This document shows positions 26,608 to 36,312 of a stretch of DNA of 64,000 nt, in pieces. This DNA is from JAWKWA01 sp041397765 (GTDB lineage Bacteria > Pseudomonadota > Alphaproteobacteria > Rhizobiales > Hyphomicrobiaceae), in contig JAWKWA010000004.1 in assembly GCA_041397765.1 (NCBI GenBank), positions 62,001 to 126,000 of the forward strand, in the 5' to 3' direction. Position 1 is the stretch's first letter; every line of letters starts with the position of its first letter. The position numbers were made by a program, and so were the translations under genes. Under the pieces are notes generated by a model. That model saw only the letters and a program-made list of their open reading frames with translations. It was not told the origin of the DNA and made no database searches.

Positions 26608-27684
26608 ATGGCGGACCAGACGAGAAGCTACAGGATCGCGACCATCCCCGGCGACGGGATCGGCCGGGAGGTGATGCCGGAGGGCATCAAGGTGCTGGAG
26701 GCTGCCGGGCGTCGCTTCGGCTTTTCTCTCCAGTTCGACGAATTCGACTGGAGCTGCGACACCTACAAGGCAACGGGCCGGATGATGCCCGCGGACGGCC
26801 TGAAGCAGATCCGCCATCACGACGCCATCTATCTGGGCGCGGTCGGCTGGCCGGGCGTGCCCGACCACATATCGCTGTGGGGGCTGCTCATCCCGATCCG
26901 GCGCGAATTCCGCCAGTACATCAATCTGCGGCCGGTCCGGTTGATGAAGGGCGTGCCCTGCCCGCTCGCCGGACGGGGGCCCGAGGACATCGACTACTGG
27001 ATCGTCAGGGAGAACAACGAGGGCGAATATTCCGAGATCGGCGGGCGGCTCTACAAGGGCACCGACGAGGAGATCGCCATGCAGCAGGCGGTCTTCACCA
27101 GGAAGGGCGTCGACCGGGTCATCCGCTACGCCTTCGACCTCGCGCTGACGCGGCGGCACCGGCGCCTCGCATCGGCCACCAAGTCGAACGGCATCATCCA
27201 CACCATGCCGCTGTGGGACGAGCGGCTGAGGGTGATCGGCGACGAATACCGCGAGGTGTTCGTCTCCGAGTACCACATCGATATCCTGTGCGCGCATCTG
27301 GTGCGCAATCCCGACCGGTTCAGCGTGATCGTCGCCTCCAACCTGTTCGGCGACATCCTGTCGGATCTCGGACCGGCGACGGCGGGCACGATCGGCATCG
27401 CGCCCTCTGCCAATCTCAATCCGGAGCGCAACTATCCCTCGATGTTCGAGCCGGTGCACGGCTCGGCACCCGACATCGCCGGTCAGGGCATCGCCAATCC
27501 GATCGGTCAGGTCTGGTCGGGCGCCATGATGCTCGAGCATATGGGAGAGCGCGAGGCGGGCCACGCCATCGTCGCGGCGATCGAGGACCTGCTCGCCAAT
27601 CACGACATCCGCACGCCCGACATGGGCGGCCGGGCGAGTACGCGCGAGCTCGGCGACGCACTTGCCGCCATAGTCAAAGGTTAG
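26608..27684 (+). CDS. Tartrate dehydrogenase-type isocitrate/isopropylmalate dehydrogenase family enzyme
   Basis: NAD-dependent beta-decarboxylating dehydrogenase, 358 residues. Start signals are the IATIPGDGIGREVMPEGIKV nucleotide/substrate loop, then the substrate arginines in PIRREFRQYINLRPVRL, the Tyr region IVRENNEGEYSEIGGR, the Lys in ASATKSNGI, the metal aspartates in VASNLFGDILSDLG and the adenine loop MFEPVHGSAPDIAGQG. The gap in the loop around residue 85 (GAVGWPGVPDHISLWG) is typical of tartrate dehydrogenase/decarboxylase rather than LeuB, which has a longer active-site loop. Likely substrates are tartrate, D-malate or a similar 2-hydroxyacid. It starts 34 bases after nnrDE, so the two may share a transcript. 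Confidence 0.87.
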   Translation: MADQTRSYRIATIPGDGIGREVMPEGIKVLEAAGRRFGFSLQFDEFDWSCDTYKATGRMMPADGLKQIRHHDAIYLGAVGWPGVPDHISLWGLLIPIRREFRQYINLRPVRLMKGVPCPLAGRGPEDIDYWIVRENNEGEYSEIGGRLYKGTDEEIAMQQAVFTRKGVDRVIRYAFDLALTRRHRRLASATKSNGIIHTMPLWDERLRVIGDEYREVFVSEYHIDILCAHLVRNPDRFSVIVASNLFGDILSDLGPATAGTIGIAPSANLNPERNYPSMFEPVHGSAPDIAGQGIANPIGQVWSGAMMLEHMGEREAGHAIVAAIEDLLANHDIRTPDMGGRASTRELGDALAAIVKG

Positions 27685-27765
27685 CGTCATCGAGGTGCGA
27701 GGCGACGTGCCGGGTCCAGCCGGCCCGTCGGCCGCCGCGCGCCAGCCTTTTCGAGGGAGAGCCGA

Positions 27766-29118
27766 TTGACCGCCAGCACCGCCAGCCCGGGCCCGGACCG
27801 ACCGATCCTCCCGGCAAGCCGGCAGGAGCTGCCGCGGCTGATGCCCGGCCTCGTCATCGCCACCGTGCTCGGCATGATCATCGGGCCGCGGGCGACACCG
27901 TTCTATCTCGGCGCGCTGGCGCTCGCCGCCCTCGTCCTGCTCTACCGTGAACGCCAGCCGCTGATCGACGTCTCGCCCTTGCGCGGACTGCCGGCGACGC
28001 TCGGCGTGTTCGGCATCTATGCGATGCTCAGCGCCCTGTGGTCGGTGGTGCCGGGCGAGGCCGCCAAGCTCGGCTTCTTCTTCCTCCTGTGCGTCGCCTT
28101 CGGGGTGGTGCTCGTCCGCTTCATCATGCGCGAGGAGGGCGAGCGGCTGTCGCGGCTCGGGCTCGGGCTCCTCGTCGGCATGGTCATCGGCGTGCTCTAT
28201 CTCGGCTTCGAATTCGCCACCGGCCATCTCATCAAGCGCTTCCTGTTCAACACCTTCGACCTGATCCGGCCGGAATCGCAGAAGTATTTCCGCGTCCGCA
28301 AGGGCGACATCCGCCTGATCGCGACCCCCTATTTCAACCGCAACGTCGCGACCATGACCATGATGCTCTGGCCGGCGCTGCTGATCGCGGCGCAGTGGCC
28401 GGCGCGGACGACGCGCCGCGTGCTGATCGCCACGCTGCTCGGCGTCGGCTCGATCGTGGTGGCGTTCTCCGATCACGAATCCTCCAAGCTCGCGCTCGCC
28501 CTCTCCTTCGTCGCCTTCGGCATCTTCAAGCTGATGCCGCGCCATGCCTGGAAGCTGCTGGCGGCGGGCTGGATCGGGCTCGTGCTCGGCATCGTGCCGC
28601 TGGCGCATGGGCTGTTCGTGGCAAAGGTCTACGAGGCGGAGTGGATCCAGTCGACCGGCCGGGCCCGGCTCATCCTGTGGGGCTATACGGCGAGCCAGGT
28701 CGGCGAGCATCCGCTCCTGGGCGTCGGCGTCGCCTCGACGAAGGCACTCGACCGGCAGAACCGCGACACTGCCGGGAAGCTCGAGGGCCAGCCCTACGAC
28801 CTCAGGACCGGCCGGCATGCCCACAATATCTATCTGCAGACCTGGTACGAGCTCGGCCTGCTCGGTGCGCTCGGCCTGCTCGCCATCGGCATCATGGCGA
28901 TCGGCCGGCTCTCCGGCGTCACGCCTCGCGCGCGGCCCTATGCCTATGCGGCGCTGGTGACGGCGATCGTGATGGCGGCGCTCAGCTGGGGCATCTGGCA
29001 GCCCTGGTTCGCGCCCGCCTTCGCGCTGATGGCGGCGGGCCTCGCCATCGGCATCCGTTTTGCCGAGAAGGACGGGGCCGCCATGTTCCGCAATGATGGG
29101 GACGGCGCCGGGGAATGA
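27766..29118 (+). CDS. O-antigen ligase/polymerase-like membrane protein
   Basis: A 450-residue polytopic membrane protein with about ten to twelve hydrophobic segments. A large loop near residues 325-355 contains GRARLILWGYTASQVGEHPL and the conserved HAHNIYLQTWYELGLLG stretch of the Wzy_C / WaaL family. The start is TTG, with GAGGGAGA five bases upstream; no ATG is available nearby. Such proteins transfer or polymerise lipid-linked glycans at the periplasmic face. No glycosyltransferase or sugar-nucleotide gene is nearby, so the glycan is unknown. It is 81 bases after the tartrate-dehydrogenase-like gene and on the same strand. Confidence 0.82.
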   Translation: MTASTASPGPDRPILPASRQELPRLMPGLVIATVLGMIIGPRATPFYLGALALAALVLLYRERQPLIDVSPLRGLPATLGVFGIYAMLSALWSVVPGEAAKLGFFFLLCVAFGVVLVRFIMREEGERLSRLGLGLLVGMVIGVLYLGFEFATGHLIKRFLFNTFDLIRPESQKYFRVRKGDIRLIATPYFNRNVATMTMMLWPALLIAAQWPARTTRRVLIATLLGVGSIVVAFSDHESSKLALALSFVAFGIFKLMPRHAWKLLAAGWIGLVLGIVPLAHGLFVAKVYEAEWIQSTGRARLILWGYTASQVGEHPLLGVGVASTKALDRQNRDTAGKLEGQPYDLRTGRHAHNIYLQTWYELGLLGALGLLAIGIMAIGRLSGVTPRARPYAYAALVTAIVMAALSWGIWQPWFAPAFALMAAGLAIGIRFAEKDGAAMFRNDGDGAGE

Positions 29119-29299
29119 CGCTTGAGGTAGCGGCCGCGGGCGTGTTCAATCGCGGCTTCTCCCGGGGATTCGGGCAGCCGGGGCCTGTGGCCCCTGACCA
29201 AAGGCACGCCCCCGGGACGCCTGCGGCAGGCAAGGTCCAGGGCGGCTTCGGCAAGCAAGACCGACAGCGCCGGGGGCACTGAGCACGAGGAGAGCGGCG

Positions 29300-31057
29300 A
29301 TGGGGTGGACGAGGATCCGATCCGGTCTGGCTGTGCTCGGCCTCGTCGCCGGGCTTGCCGGTTTTACCGGCCTGCCGGCGCGTGCTGCGGTGCCGAGCGA
29401 GACCGAGGCGATCGCGAAGGCCGGCGAGGCGAGCACGCTCGTCGCGAGCGGCCGCCTGGACGAGGCAAGCGCCCTGCTCGACGAGGCGCTCACCGCTGCC
29501 GACCTGCCCCCCGACCGGCGCGGCAGCATGCTCAACGATCGCGGTCTCGTTCGCTGGCGGCTCGGCCGCCTCAAGGATGCCATCGACGACTTCAACGCCG
29601 CCATCGGCTTCTTTCCAGAGCTCGCCGCCAGCTACAACAACCGCGGCAACGTGCTGCTCGCCCTCAACATGACCGAGGAGGCGATCCGCGACTTCAACCG
29701 CGCGATCCTGCTCGCTCCCAATTATGTGGCGGCCTTCAACAACCGCGCGATCGCCCATATGCAGACCGGCGACTTCGACGCGGCGATGGCCGATTTCTCC
29801 AAGGCGGCCGAGCTCGCGCCGATCTCGCCGGCGCCTCTCAACGGCCGGGGCCGCGCCCTCTTCGCGCTCGGCCGGCCCTATGGCGCGCTCAGGGACTATT
29901 CGCGGGCCATCGCGCTCGATCCGGGCTATCGGCCGGGCTACCGCAACCGCGCCCAGGTGCTCGCCTCGATCGGCCGGCTCGATGATGCGGTCGGCGACCT
30001 GGAAAGCGCCATCGAGGCGGCACCGGAGGATGCCTCGCTGCTGCTGGCGCGCGGGCATGCGCTCATCGACCAGAAGAGCTATCAGGCGGCGCTGCGCGAC
30101 TACAACAAGGCACTGTCGATCGACGCCAACTCCTCGATCGGCTTCGCCGAGCGGGGCTATGTGCTCGCCCATCTGGGAGACCAGAAGGAGGCGCTCGCCG
30201 ATTTCGCCACGGCCATCGGCCTCGATCACCGCAATGTGGCGGCCTATGTCTACCGGGCCTGGACGCAGGCCCAGACCAAGTCGGCAGAGCTCGGCCTCGC
30301 CGATGTCGAGCGGGCGCTGAAGCTCGACCCGAAAAACGCCGACGCCTATCGGGTCAGAGGCGACATCCTCGCCGCGCTCGGACGCAGCGAGGCGGCCATC
30401 GCCGACTATCGCCAGGCCGCCGCCATCGATCCCGACGACACGCTGGCAGCCGAGGCGCTGCAGAAGCTGACCGGTGAGGAGCCGGCCGGAAAGAGCGAGG
30501 TGATCGGCGGCGATTTCGAGGAGTGGAGCATCGTCGTCGACAATGGCGGGCGCTATTTCGCCATCAGCGACAAGATCAGCCGCCTCGAGGTGCCGCTCGA
30601 GATGGGCGGGGACGGCGTGCCGCGCATCGTCGACTGGGATGCCCGATCGGGCGCCTTCAAGGGCATCGGACTCTTGCGCTACCTCGCCGGCAAGACGGCC
30701 GAGGGCGAAGAGATCGAGCAGGGCGTGCTGATCGACGTCTCGCGGCGCAGCGTGATCGCGATCGAGCCCTACCGCACCGGCAAGCGGCTCGCCACCTGGA
30801 CCTGGGACGAGGGGCAGGGCAGCGTGACGGTCAGGGGCCTCGATGGCGTGACCAGCGAGTACAAGCTGCGGACGGGCCGTGGCAGCGAACGGGTGGCGAC
30901 GGGGACAGGCTCGGCGGATCAGGGCGCCTCGCAGGATCCGTTCGGCTCGATCTTCTTTGGCACCGGCGACCGGCAATCGGGCGACAAGCGCCGGGTGATC
31001 ACGGTCGACAAGCGCAAGAAGAAGCCGAAAACGCTGTTCGACCTGTTGTTCCAGTAG
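29300..31057 (+). CDS. Exported TPR-repeat protein with C-terminal beta domain
   Basis: A 585-residue protein with a signal peptide (RSGLAVLGLVAGLAGFTGLPARA). Residues about 35-395 consist of roughly ten tetratricopeptide repeats with the usual spacing, such as ASYNNRGNVLLALNMTEEAI, AAFNNRAIAHMQTGDFDAAM and DAYRVRGDILAALGRSEAAI. The C-terminal part (about 400-585) is a beta-rich domain of unknown type (DFEEWSIVVDNGGRYFAISD) ending in a basic tail (KRKKKPKTLFDLLFQ). It probably acts as a periplasmic scaffold. Its ligand is unknown. It is convergent with the large membrane protein operon. Confidence 0.8.
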   Translation: MGWTRIRSGLAVLGLVAGLAGFTGLPARAAVPSETEAIAKAGEASTLVASGRLDEASALLDEALTAADLPPDRRGSMLNDRGLVRWRLGRLKDAIDDFNAAIGFFPELAASYNNRGNVLLALNMTEEAIRDFNRAILLAPNYVAAFNNRAIAHMQTGDFDAAMADFSKAAELAPISPAPLNGRGRALFALGRPYGALRDYSRAIALDPGYRPGYRNRAQVLASIGRLDDAVGDLESAIEAAPEDASLLLARGHALIDQKSYQAALRDYNKALSIDANSSIGFAERGYVLAHLGDQKEALADFATAIGLDHRNVAAYVYRAWTQAQTKSAELGLADVERALKLDPKNADAYRVRGDILAALGRSEAAIADYRQAAAIDPDDTLAAEALQKLTGEEPAGKSEVIGGDFEEWSIVVDNGGRYFAISDKISRLEVPLEMGGDGVPRIVDWDARSGAFKGIGLLRYLAGKTAEGEEIEQGVLIDVSRRSVIAIEPYRTGKRLATWTWDEGQGSVTVRGLDGVTSEYKLRTGRGSERVATGTGSADQGASQDPFGSIFFGTGDRQSGDKRRVITVDKRKKKPKTLFDLLFQ

Positions 31058-31087
31058 CCTTCTGCGGCCGGAGCGCCGGCCGGACAT

Positions 31088-31115
31088 CCATCGGCGGCGG
31101 ACCGGCCGCCGATGG
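31088..31115. terminator. Bidirectional hairpin between convergent genes
   Basis: CCATCGGCGGC / GCCGCCGATGG forms a perfect 11+11 stem with a 6-base loop in the 73-base gap between the TPR gene and the convergent membrane-protein gene. No clear T-run follows, so the call rests on stem strength and position. Confidence 0.55.
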
Positions 31116-31130
31116 GCTGGCTTGCGGCCT

Positions 31131-33242
31131 TCAGCGCCCCTCGCGCCACCAGGCGAGCGACATCAGGCCGATCAGCGCGGCGAAGGCGGCAAAGCCGTTG
31201 AACAGCGGATAGAGCGTGACACCCGTCGTTACATGGGCGTTGCGGTCCTTGACGCCGGCCCAGCTCGAGCCATGCATCAGCCGGCCACCCGACAGCATGG
31301 CGATGCGCGGCATGTCGATGCCGTCGCGGCCGGGCGTCGCACCCGGGCGCGAGGCGGTGAAGAAGCTGCCGCCGCCCGAGCCCTCGACCACCGGCCGCAG
31401 CGGCTCTGCGGTCGCGACCACCTCGGTCATCTCGCGCGAATTGCGGGTTCCGGCCAGCACCACGGCGTCGAGCCCGTCCTGACGCAGGCGGTAGAAGCCG
31501 GGCACCTTGACCTCGATGGTCGCGGTGAAGAGACCGTCACCGGCGGCCTCGAGCACGATCTCACGCGCCTCGCCGCCCGGTCCCGACAATGCGACCGGGG
31601 ACACCGTATCGGCCATGGTGCGCCGCTCGATGGTGACCTTCAGCCCCTCGGCGCGGCCCGTCAGGCGCTCCTCCTCCAGATCCGGCTCCTTCATCAGCCA
31701 GTGGCTGAGACGGCGCAGAAGCTGGGTATGGGGACCGCCGCCCTCCACGCCGCGCGCCCACAGCCAGACATGATCGGACAGCATCAGCGCGACCCGGCCC
31801 TTGCCGCGACGGTCGAGCACCAGCAACGGCCCGCCGCCGGCCCCGGTCATCAGCGTCTCGCCGCGCGGTGCGCGGGCGTCGACCATGCGGAACCAGCGGC
31901 CCCAACCGGGCTCGGCTCCCTTGGGCGGCGCCAGGATGCGCGTGACCGGATGGCGGCGGCCAAGATCGGTCAGCTCGGGCCGGAAGGGCTGCTCGACGAC
32001 CCGGCCGGTCGGCTCGGCCGGCAGCACCTGGGCGAGCGGCGAATCCCAGATCGAGCCCGGCAGCGCATATTCGTCGCCCGTCGCCAGCAGCACCGCGCCG
32101 CCATGCTCCTCGACGAAGCGGGCGATGTTGTCGATATAGATCGCCGGCAGGATGCCGCGGCGCTGGTAGCGGTCGAAGATGATGAGGTCGAACTCGTCGA
32201 GCTTCTCCTGGAAGAGCTCGCGGGTCGGGAAGGCGATCAGCGAGAGCTCGTTGATCGGGGTCAGGTCCTGCTTCTGCGGCGGCCTCAGGATCGTGAAGTG
32301 GACGAGATCGACGGCGGCGTCGGATTTCAGCAGGTTGCGCCAGGTCCGCTCGCCGGCATGGGGCTCGCCCGAGACGAGCAGCACCTTCAGGTTCTCGCGC
32401 ACGCCCTCGGCGGCGAGGATGACGCGGTTGTTGGCCTCGGTGAGCTCGCCCGGCGCCGCCTCGATCTCGACCTCGGTGACGTTCTGGCCGGCATGGGGAA
32501 ATGCCAGCGGCACTTCGACCTTCTCGCCGGGCATCACCATCTCGACGATGTCGGGCTTGTCCTCGCGCCGGACGGTCAGGCGCACGGGGGCGGCGGTGCC
32601 GGCCTTGCCATGCTCCTCGACCGCGACCTCGGCGACGGCCGAGCTGCCGACGAGGCCGAAGCGCGGCGCCTTCAGGACGGCGATGCGGCGGTCGAACTCG
32701 CCCTTGGCGCCGGTGACGAGGGCATGCACGGGCGCATCGACGCCGAGGGCCGCCGCCGAGCCCGGCACGTCGTGAACCTCGCCGTCGGTGACGAGGAAGA
32801 TGCCGGCGATGCGGTCGGCGGGAAGCCCCGCGAGCGCGCGGCCGAGATCACCGAAGAGGCGTGTGCCGTCGGCATTGTCGCCACCCGCCGGGTCGCGGCC
32901 GAGATCGACGAGGCGGATCTCGAGACCGGGAATGGCCTTCAGGCGCTTCTCGAGATCGGCGAGCACGGCGGCGGTCTGCGCCTCGCGCTCGCCGAGGAGC
33001 TGGCTCATCGAGCGGTCGACGCCGATGACGGCGATATTGTCGAGGCTCTCGCGCTGCTCCTCAGAGAGGGTCGGATTGGCGATGGCGAGCACGACGGCGG
33101 CGAGGCTGAGCGCGCGCAAGAAGGCGCCGCGGCTCCGGCGGAATGCGAGGAGCGCCGCAAGCGCGAGCGCAAGCCCGGCGACGGCCCATAGCACGGGCAG
33201 CGGCACGAGGGGCGAGAACTCGATCGACCAGCTCATCGGCAT
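31131..33242 (-). CDS. Large membrane protein with VWA-like and glutamine-amidotransferase-like domains
   Basis: A 703-residue protein, last gene of the MoxR - DUF58 - DUF4159 operon. Two N-terminal transmembrane segments (VLWAVAGLALALAALLAF and FLRALSLAAVVLAIANP) are followed by a von Willebrand A-like domain (IAVIGVDRSMSQLL, GIFLVTDGEVHD). Then come an Ig-like stretch and a class-I-glutamine-amidotransferase-like fold (LKVLLVSGEPHAGERTWRNL, LIIFDRYQRRGILP, GGAVLLATGDEYALPGS) without an evident catalytic Cys. A C-terminal membrane segment (FNGFAAFAALIGLMSLAWW) closes it. This architecture is typical of the fourth gene of such modules in alphaproteobacteria. A role in envelope or chaperone-linked assembly is inferred only. 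Confidence 0.82.
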   Translation of the reverse strand: MPMSWSIEFSPLVPLPVLWAVAGLALALAALLAFRRSRGAFLRALSLAAVVLAIANPTLSEEQRESLDNIAVIGVDRSMSQLLGEREAQTAAVLADLEKRLKAIPGLEIRLVDLGRDPAGGDNADGTRLFGDLGRALAGLPADRIAGIFLVTDGEVHDVPGSAAALGVDAPVHALVTGAKGEFDRRIAVLKAPRFGLVGSSAVAEVAVEEHGKAGTAAPVRLTVRREDKPDIVEMVMPGEKVEVPLAFPHAGQNVTEVEIEAAPGELTEANNRVILAAEGVRENLKVLLVSGEPHAGERTWRNLLKSDAAVDLVHFTILRPPQKQDLTPINELSLIAFPTRELFQEKLDEFDLIIFDRYQRRGILPAIYIDNIARFVEEHGGAVLLATGDEYALPGSIWDSPLAQVLPAEPTGRVVEQPFRPELTDLGRRHPVTRILAPPKGAEPGWGRWFRMVDARAPRGETLMTGAGGGPLLVLDRRGKGRVALMLSDHVWLWARGVEGGGPHTQLLRRLSHWLMKEPDLEEERLTGRAEGLKVTIERRTMADTVSPVALSGPGGEAREIVLEAAGDGLFTATIEVKVPGFYRLRQDGLDAVVLAGTRNSREMTEVVATAEPLRPVVEGSGGGSFFTASRPGATPGRDGIDMPRIAMLSGGRLMHGSSWAGVKDRNAHVTTGVTLYPLFNGFAAFAALIGLMSLAWWREGR

Positions 33243-33360
33243 CGTCCTGACAGTCGGCGGCCGACGGCGCTCAAACCGTCGCCGCGCGGGATTGGCACGC
33301 CCCCGGCGTCGTCATGTAGCGAGCCTGCGGCGATGCTGCGGACCGGGCCGCGCGCCACGA

Positions 33361-36312
33361 TCACTGGCCGAGCCGCTCGAGCAGGGCCGGAACATGCACC
33401 TGATCGGCCTTGTAGTTGCCGGTCAGCGCGTACATGACGAGATTGACGCCGACCCGATAGGCCCATTCGCGCTGCTCCTCGCCACCCGGCACGCAGGCAA
33501 AGACCGGCCGGCCGAGCTCGTCCATCGCCCAGGCGCCGGCGAGGTCGTTGGCGGTGATGACGAGCGAGCTCACACCGTCGGCGCGGCGCGGCCGGCGGGC
33601 ATCGCTCGTCTCCGAGCCGGCCTCGGCCTCGACCCACATCTGGCCGTTGTCGAAGCGGCCGGGGAAAGTGCGCAGGATATAGAACGACTTGGTCACGACA
33701 TGGTCGGGCGGCACCGGCTCGAGGCGGGGAATATCGAGGGGACCGATGACGCGCCGCAAGGCCTCGGTGGAGGGCGAGCCGCTCGGGTCGATCGAGGGCA
33801 GCTGCTCGCCGGCATCGCGGGTGTCGAAGACGATGAGACCACCCTCGCGCATGAAGGCGTCGACCTTGCCGCGGGCCGCCTCGGAGAGGGCAGGGGCGTT
33901 CGACAGGATGGGCCAGTAGAGCACCGGGAAGAAGCCGAGCTCGTCGCGTTCGACATCAAGGCCGATGGGCTCGGCCGGCTCGAAGGCGGTGCGCAATGTC
34001 AGCATGCGACCAAGCCCCGAGAGCCCGAGCCGGCTGGTCTCGTCGGTGGCGGGATCGCCCGTCAGCACATAGCCGAGGCGGGGGGCGATCGAGGCCTTGA
34101 GGGCGAAACCGTCGTCGACGCGGGCAGGCGCGGCCGTGCCGGCAGCCTGATCGGCGGCCGAGGTCGCGGATGAGGCGGCGCCGCCCTCGCCAGCGGTCTG
34201 GGCGGCGGCGAGGCCGGCCCCCTGGAGCGGCAGACCGCCGCCGGGGAGCGCGAGCGCGGCCGCCCATGCGAGGAGCGCGACGGCTGCGGTCGCCGCGCCT
34301 TGCCCCCGGCGCCGACCCGACCAGAGGCCGCTGTTCATGGCGACGACGGCGATCACATCGAGGAAAAGCAGCGCCAGGGCCGCAAGGATCAAGGCCGGCT
34401 TCAGCGGCCGCTGCTCGTCGGTGCGGTAGACGGCCGCGAGGGCGCCGGGCGGCCGCACGGCGAGCGGGGCGAGGAGGTCGACCGGACCGCCGGCGATGTT
34501 GATGGCCTTCAGTCGGCCCGCCTCGCCATAGAGCCCGGGGGGATGCTCGGCATCGGGCGAGAGCCTCGACAGCGCCGCCACCTCGATCGGCCGCGCGGTC
34601 GGCAGCGGCAGGCCGATCGCACCGAAACCGTCGAGCGCCTCGACCGGCGCCAGCACGTTCTGCGGCGTCTGCGAGGCGCCGGCCCCCTCGGTGCCGCCGG
34701 CCGGAATGCGCCCGGCCATCTCGGCGAGCCCGGTCAGTCCGGCGACGCGCTGCAACATCTCGACGAAGAGACCCGACAGCGGCAGGTTCGACCAGTCGGC
34801 ATTGGCCGTGACGTGGAAGAGAATGAGCCAGCCCGACTTGCGCTTGGCGGCGGTGACGAGCGGCGTGCCGTCGGCGAGCCGTGCCCAGACCTCGGTCCGG
34901 TCGTCCATCAGGGCGGGATCGGCCAGCACCTGCCGGCTCACCTTCACCTCGCTGCTGACCTCGAGGCCGGCGAACGGACTGCCGTCCTCGAAGGGTGCGA
35001 GCGCCTGCGGCTCACTCCAGGAGAGCGCGCCGCCGAGGGTGCGGCCACCGAAGCGCAATGGCACCGGGATCAGCTCGTCGCCGCCCTGCTCGAGATGGGG
35101 GCCGGCGAAACGGACGAGCACGCCGCCGCCCTCGACCCAGCGCGTCACGTCCTCGAGCGAGCGGCCGACCAGCTTGCCGATATCGGCGAAGACGAGCACC
35201 GTCGCGTGCTCGCGGATCAGCTCGGCGATGGCGTCGTCGGTCGAGACCGCATTCGGGTGCATGAGCTGCGCATAAGGACCGAGCGCCCGCTCGACATAAT
35301 AGAGATAGGACAGCAGCGGCTGGGCCTTCTCGAAGCTCGCGCCCGAGACGAGGCCGATGCGGTTCCAGCGCGCCGCCGAATCGAGAAGATGCACGGCCCC
35401 CGCCGACCGCTCGCCGGCGATCGCCAGATAGCCGACCTGATTGCGCAATTCGATCGGCATGTCGAAGGCGAGGGGCGCCGAGCGCGCGCCCTCGGGCAGC
35501 CGGAAGGCGGCCTCGCCGAGCGGCTGGCCACGGGAGGACATGGCGACCACCGTACCCTCGCGGGCCGCGCCGCCGGGCGAGACGACCTCGGCCTCGAAAC
35601 CGCCAGAGGGTGACTTCACCAGCCTGACGCCGATCGGCTCGAGGCCGCGGCCGGGCTCGACGAGGGTGATGCGCTCGCCACCGGCGATGTCGGCGAGAGC
35701 CGAAGCGAAGGCAGTGCCGCCCTCGTTCTCCAGCCCATCGCTCAGCCAGAAGATCTCGGCCCGGCTCTCACCTGCGAGCGCGCTGCGGATGCCCTCGGCC
35801 GCCGCCGTGCGGTCCGACGGCCAAGGCCTCGGCGCCAGGGACTGGCTGCGGTCGCTGGCGGCCTTGGCGCTCTCCAGCGTCAGGGAATGCAGGGTCGCGA
35901 CATCGGCTGTCGGCACCAGCATCACCGGCCGACTCTGGTGGGCGGCCTCCGAGAGCACGGCCTTCAGCATGTCGCCACGATCCTGCCAGTGGGCGGCGGC
36001 GCCCCAGCCATTGTCGACGACGACGACGAGCGGACCGGTCCCGGCGACGACGCCCTTGGTCGGGTTCAGCACGGGCTCGGCGAGCGCCAGGATGACGGCG
36101 GCAGCGGCGGCCATGCGGATGAGGGTCAGCCACCAGGGGCTGCGGGCCGGGGTCTGCTCGCGGGAGCGAAGCCCCTTCAGGATGCGGGTGGCGGGAAAAT
36201 GGATCCGCTGGGGGGCCGGCGGCGTCGCCCGGAGCAGCCACCAGATCACCGGAAGCGCGATCAGGCCGGCAAGAAGGGCCGGGCTCAGGAAGCCGATCGA
36301 GCCGAGCATCAT
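33361..36312 (-). CDS. DUF4159 protein with BatA/VWA-type N-terminus
   Basis: A 983-residue membrane protein. The ATG at 36312 overlaps the TGA of the upstream DUF58 gene by one base (TGATG) and has GGAGGG six bases before it. The N-terminus has the BatA-type double membrane anchor (FLSPALLAGLIALPVIWWLL and WWLTLIRMAAAAAVILALAEP), followed by a VWA-like domain (LVVVVDNGWGAAAHWQDRGD) and a long periplasmic region. Further membrane helices lie near 640-690 (ALILAALALLFLDVIAVVAM). The C-terminal DUF4159 domain (about 740-983) has RLGYVLTGDPATDETSRLGL, MREGGLIVFDTRD and GVNLVMYALTGNYK. Its function is not established. Coupling to DUF58 and MoxR suggests one membrane complex. Confidence 0.85.
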   Translation of the reverse strand: MMLGSIGFLSPALLAGLIALPVIWWLLRATPPAPQRIHFPATRILKGLRSREQTPARSPWWLTLIRMAAAAAVILALAEPVLNPTKGVVAGTGPLVVVVDNGWGAAAHWQDRGDMLKAVLSEAAHQSRPVMLVPTADVATLHSLTLESAKAASDRSQSLAPRPWPSDRTAAAEGIRSALAGESRAEIFWLSDGLENEGGTAFASALADIAGGERITLVEPGRGLEPIGVRLVKSPSGGFEAEVVSPGGAAREGTVVAMSSRGQPLGEAAFRLPEGARSAPLAFDMPIELRNQVGYLAIAGERSAGAVHLLDSAARWNRIGLVSGASFEKAQPLLSYLYYVERALGPYAQLMHPNAVSTDDAIAELIREHATVLVFADIGKLVGRSLEDVTRWVEGGGVLVRFAGPHLEQGGDELIPVPLRFGGRTLGGALSWSEPQALAPFEDGSPFAGLEVSSEVKVSRQVLADPALMDDRTEVWARLADGTPLVTAAKRKSGWLILFHVTANADWSNLPLSGLFVEMLQRVAGLTGLAEMAGRIPAGGTEGAGASQTPQNVLAPVEALDGFGAIGLPLPTARPIEVAALSRLSPDAEHPPGLYGEAGRLKAINIAGGPVDLLAPLAVRPPGALAAVYRTDEQRPLKPALILAALALLFLDVIAVVAMNSGLWSGRRRGQGAATAAVALLAWAAALALPGGGLPLQGAGLAAAQTAGEGGAASSATSAADQAAGTAAPARVDDGFALKASIAPRLGYVLTGDPATDETSRLGLSGLGRMLTLRTAFEPAEPIGLDVERDELGFFPVLYWPILSNAPALSEAARGKVDAFMREGGLIVFDTRDAGEQLPSIDPSGSPSTEALRRVIGPLDIPRLEPVPPDHVVTKSFYILRTFPGRFDNGQMWVEAEAGSETSDARRPRRADGVSSLVITANDLAGAWAMDELGRPVFACVPGGEEQREWAYRVGVNLVMYALTGNYKADQVHVPALLERLGQ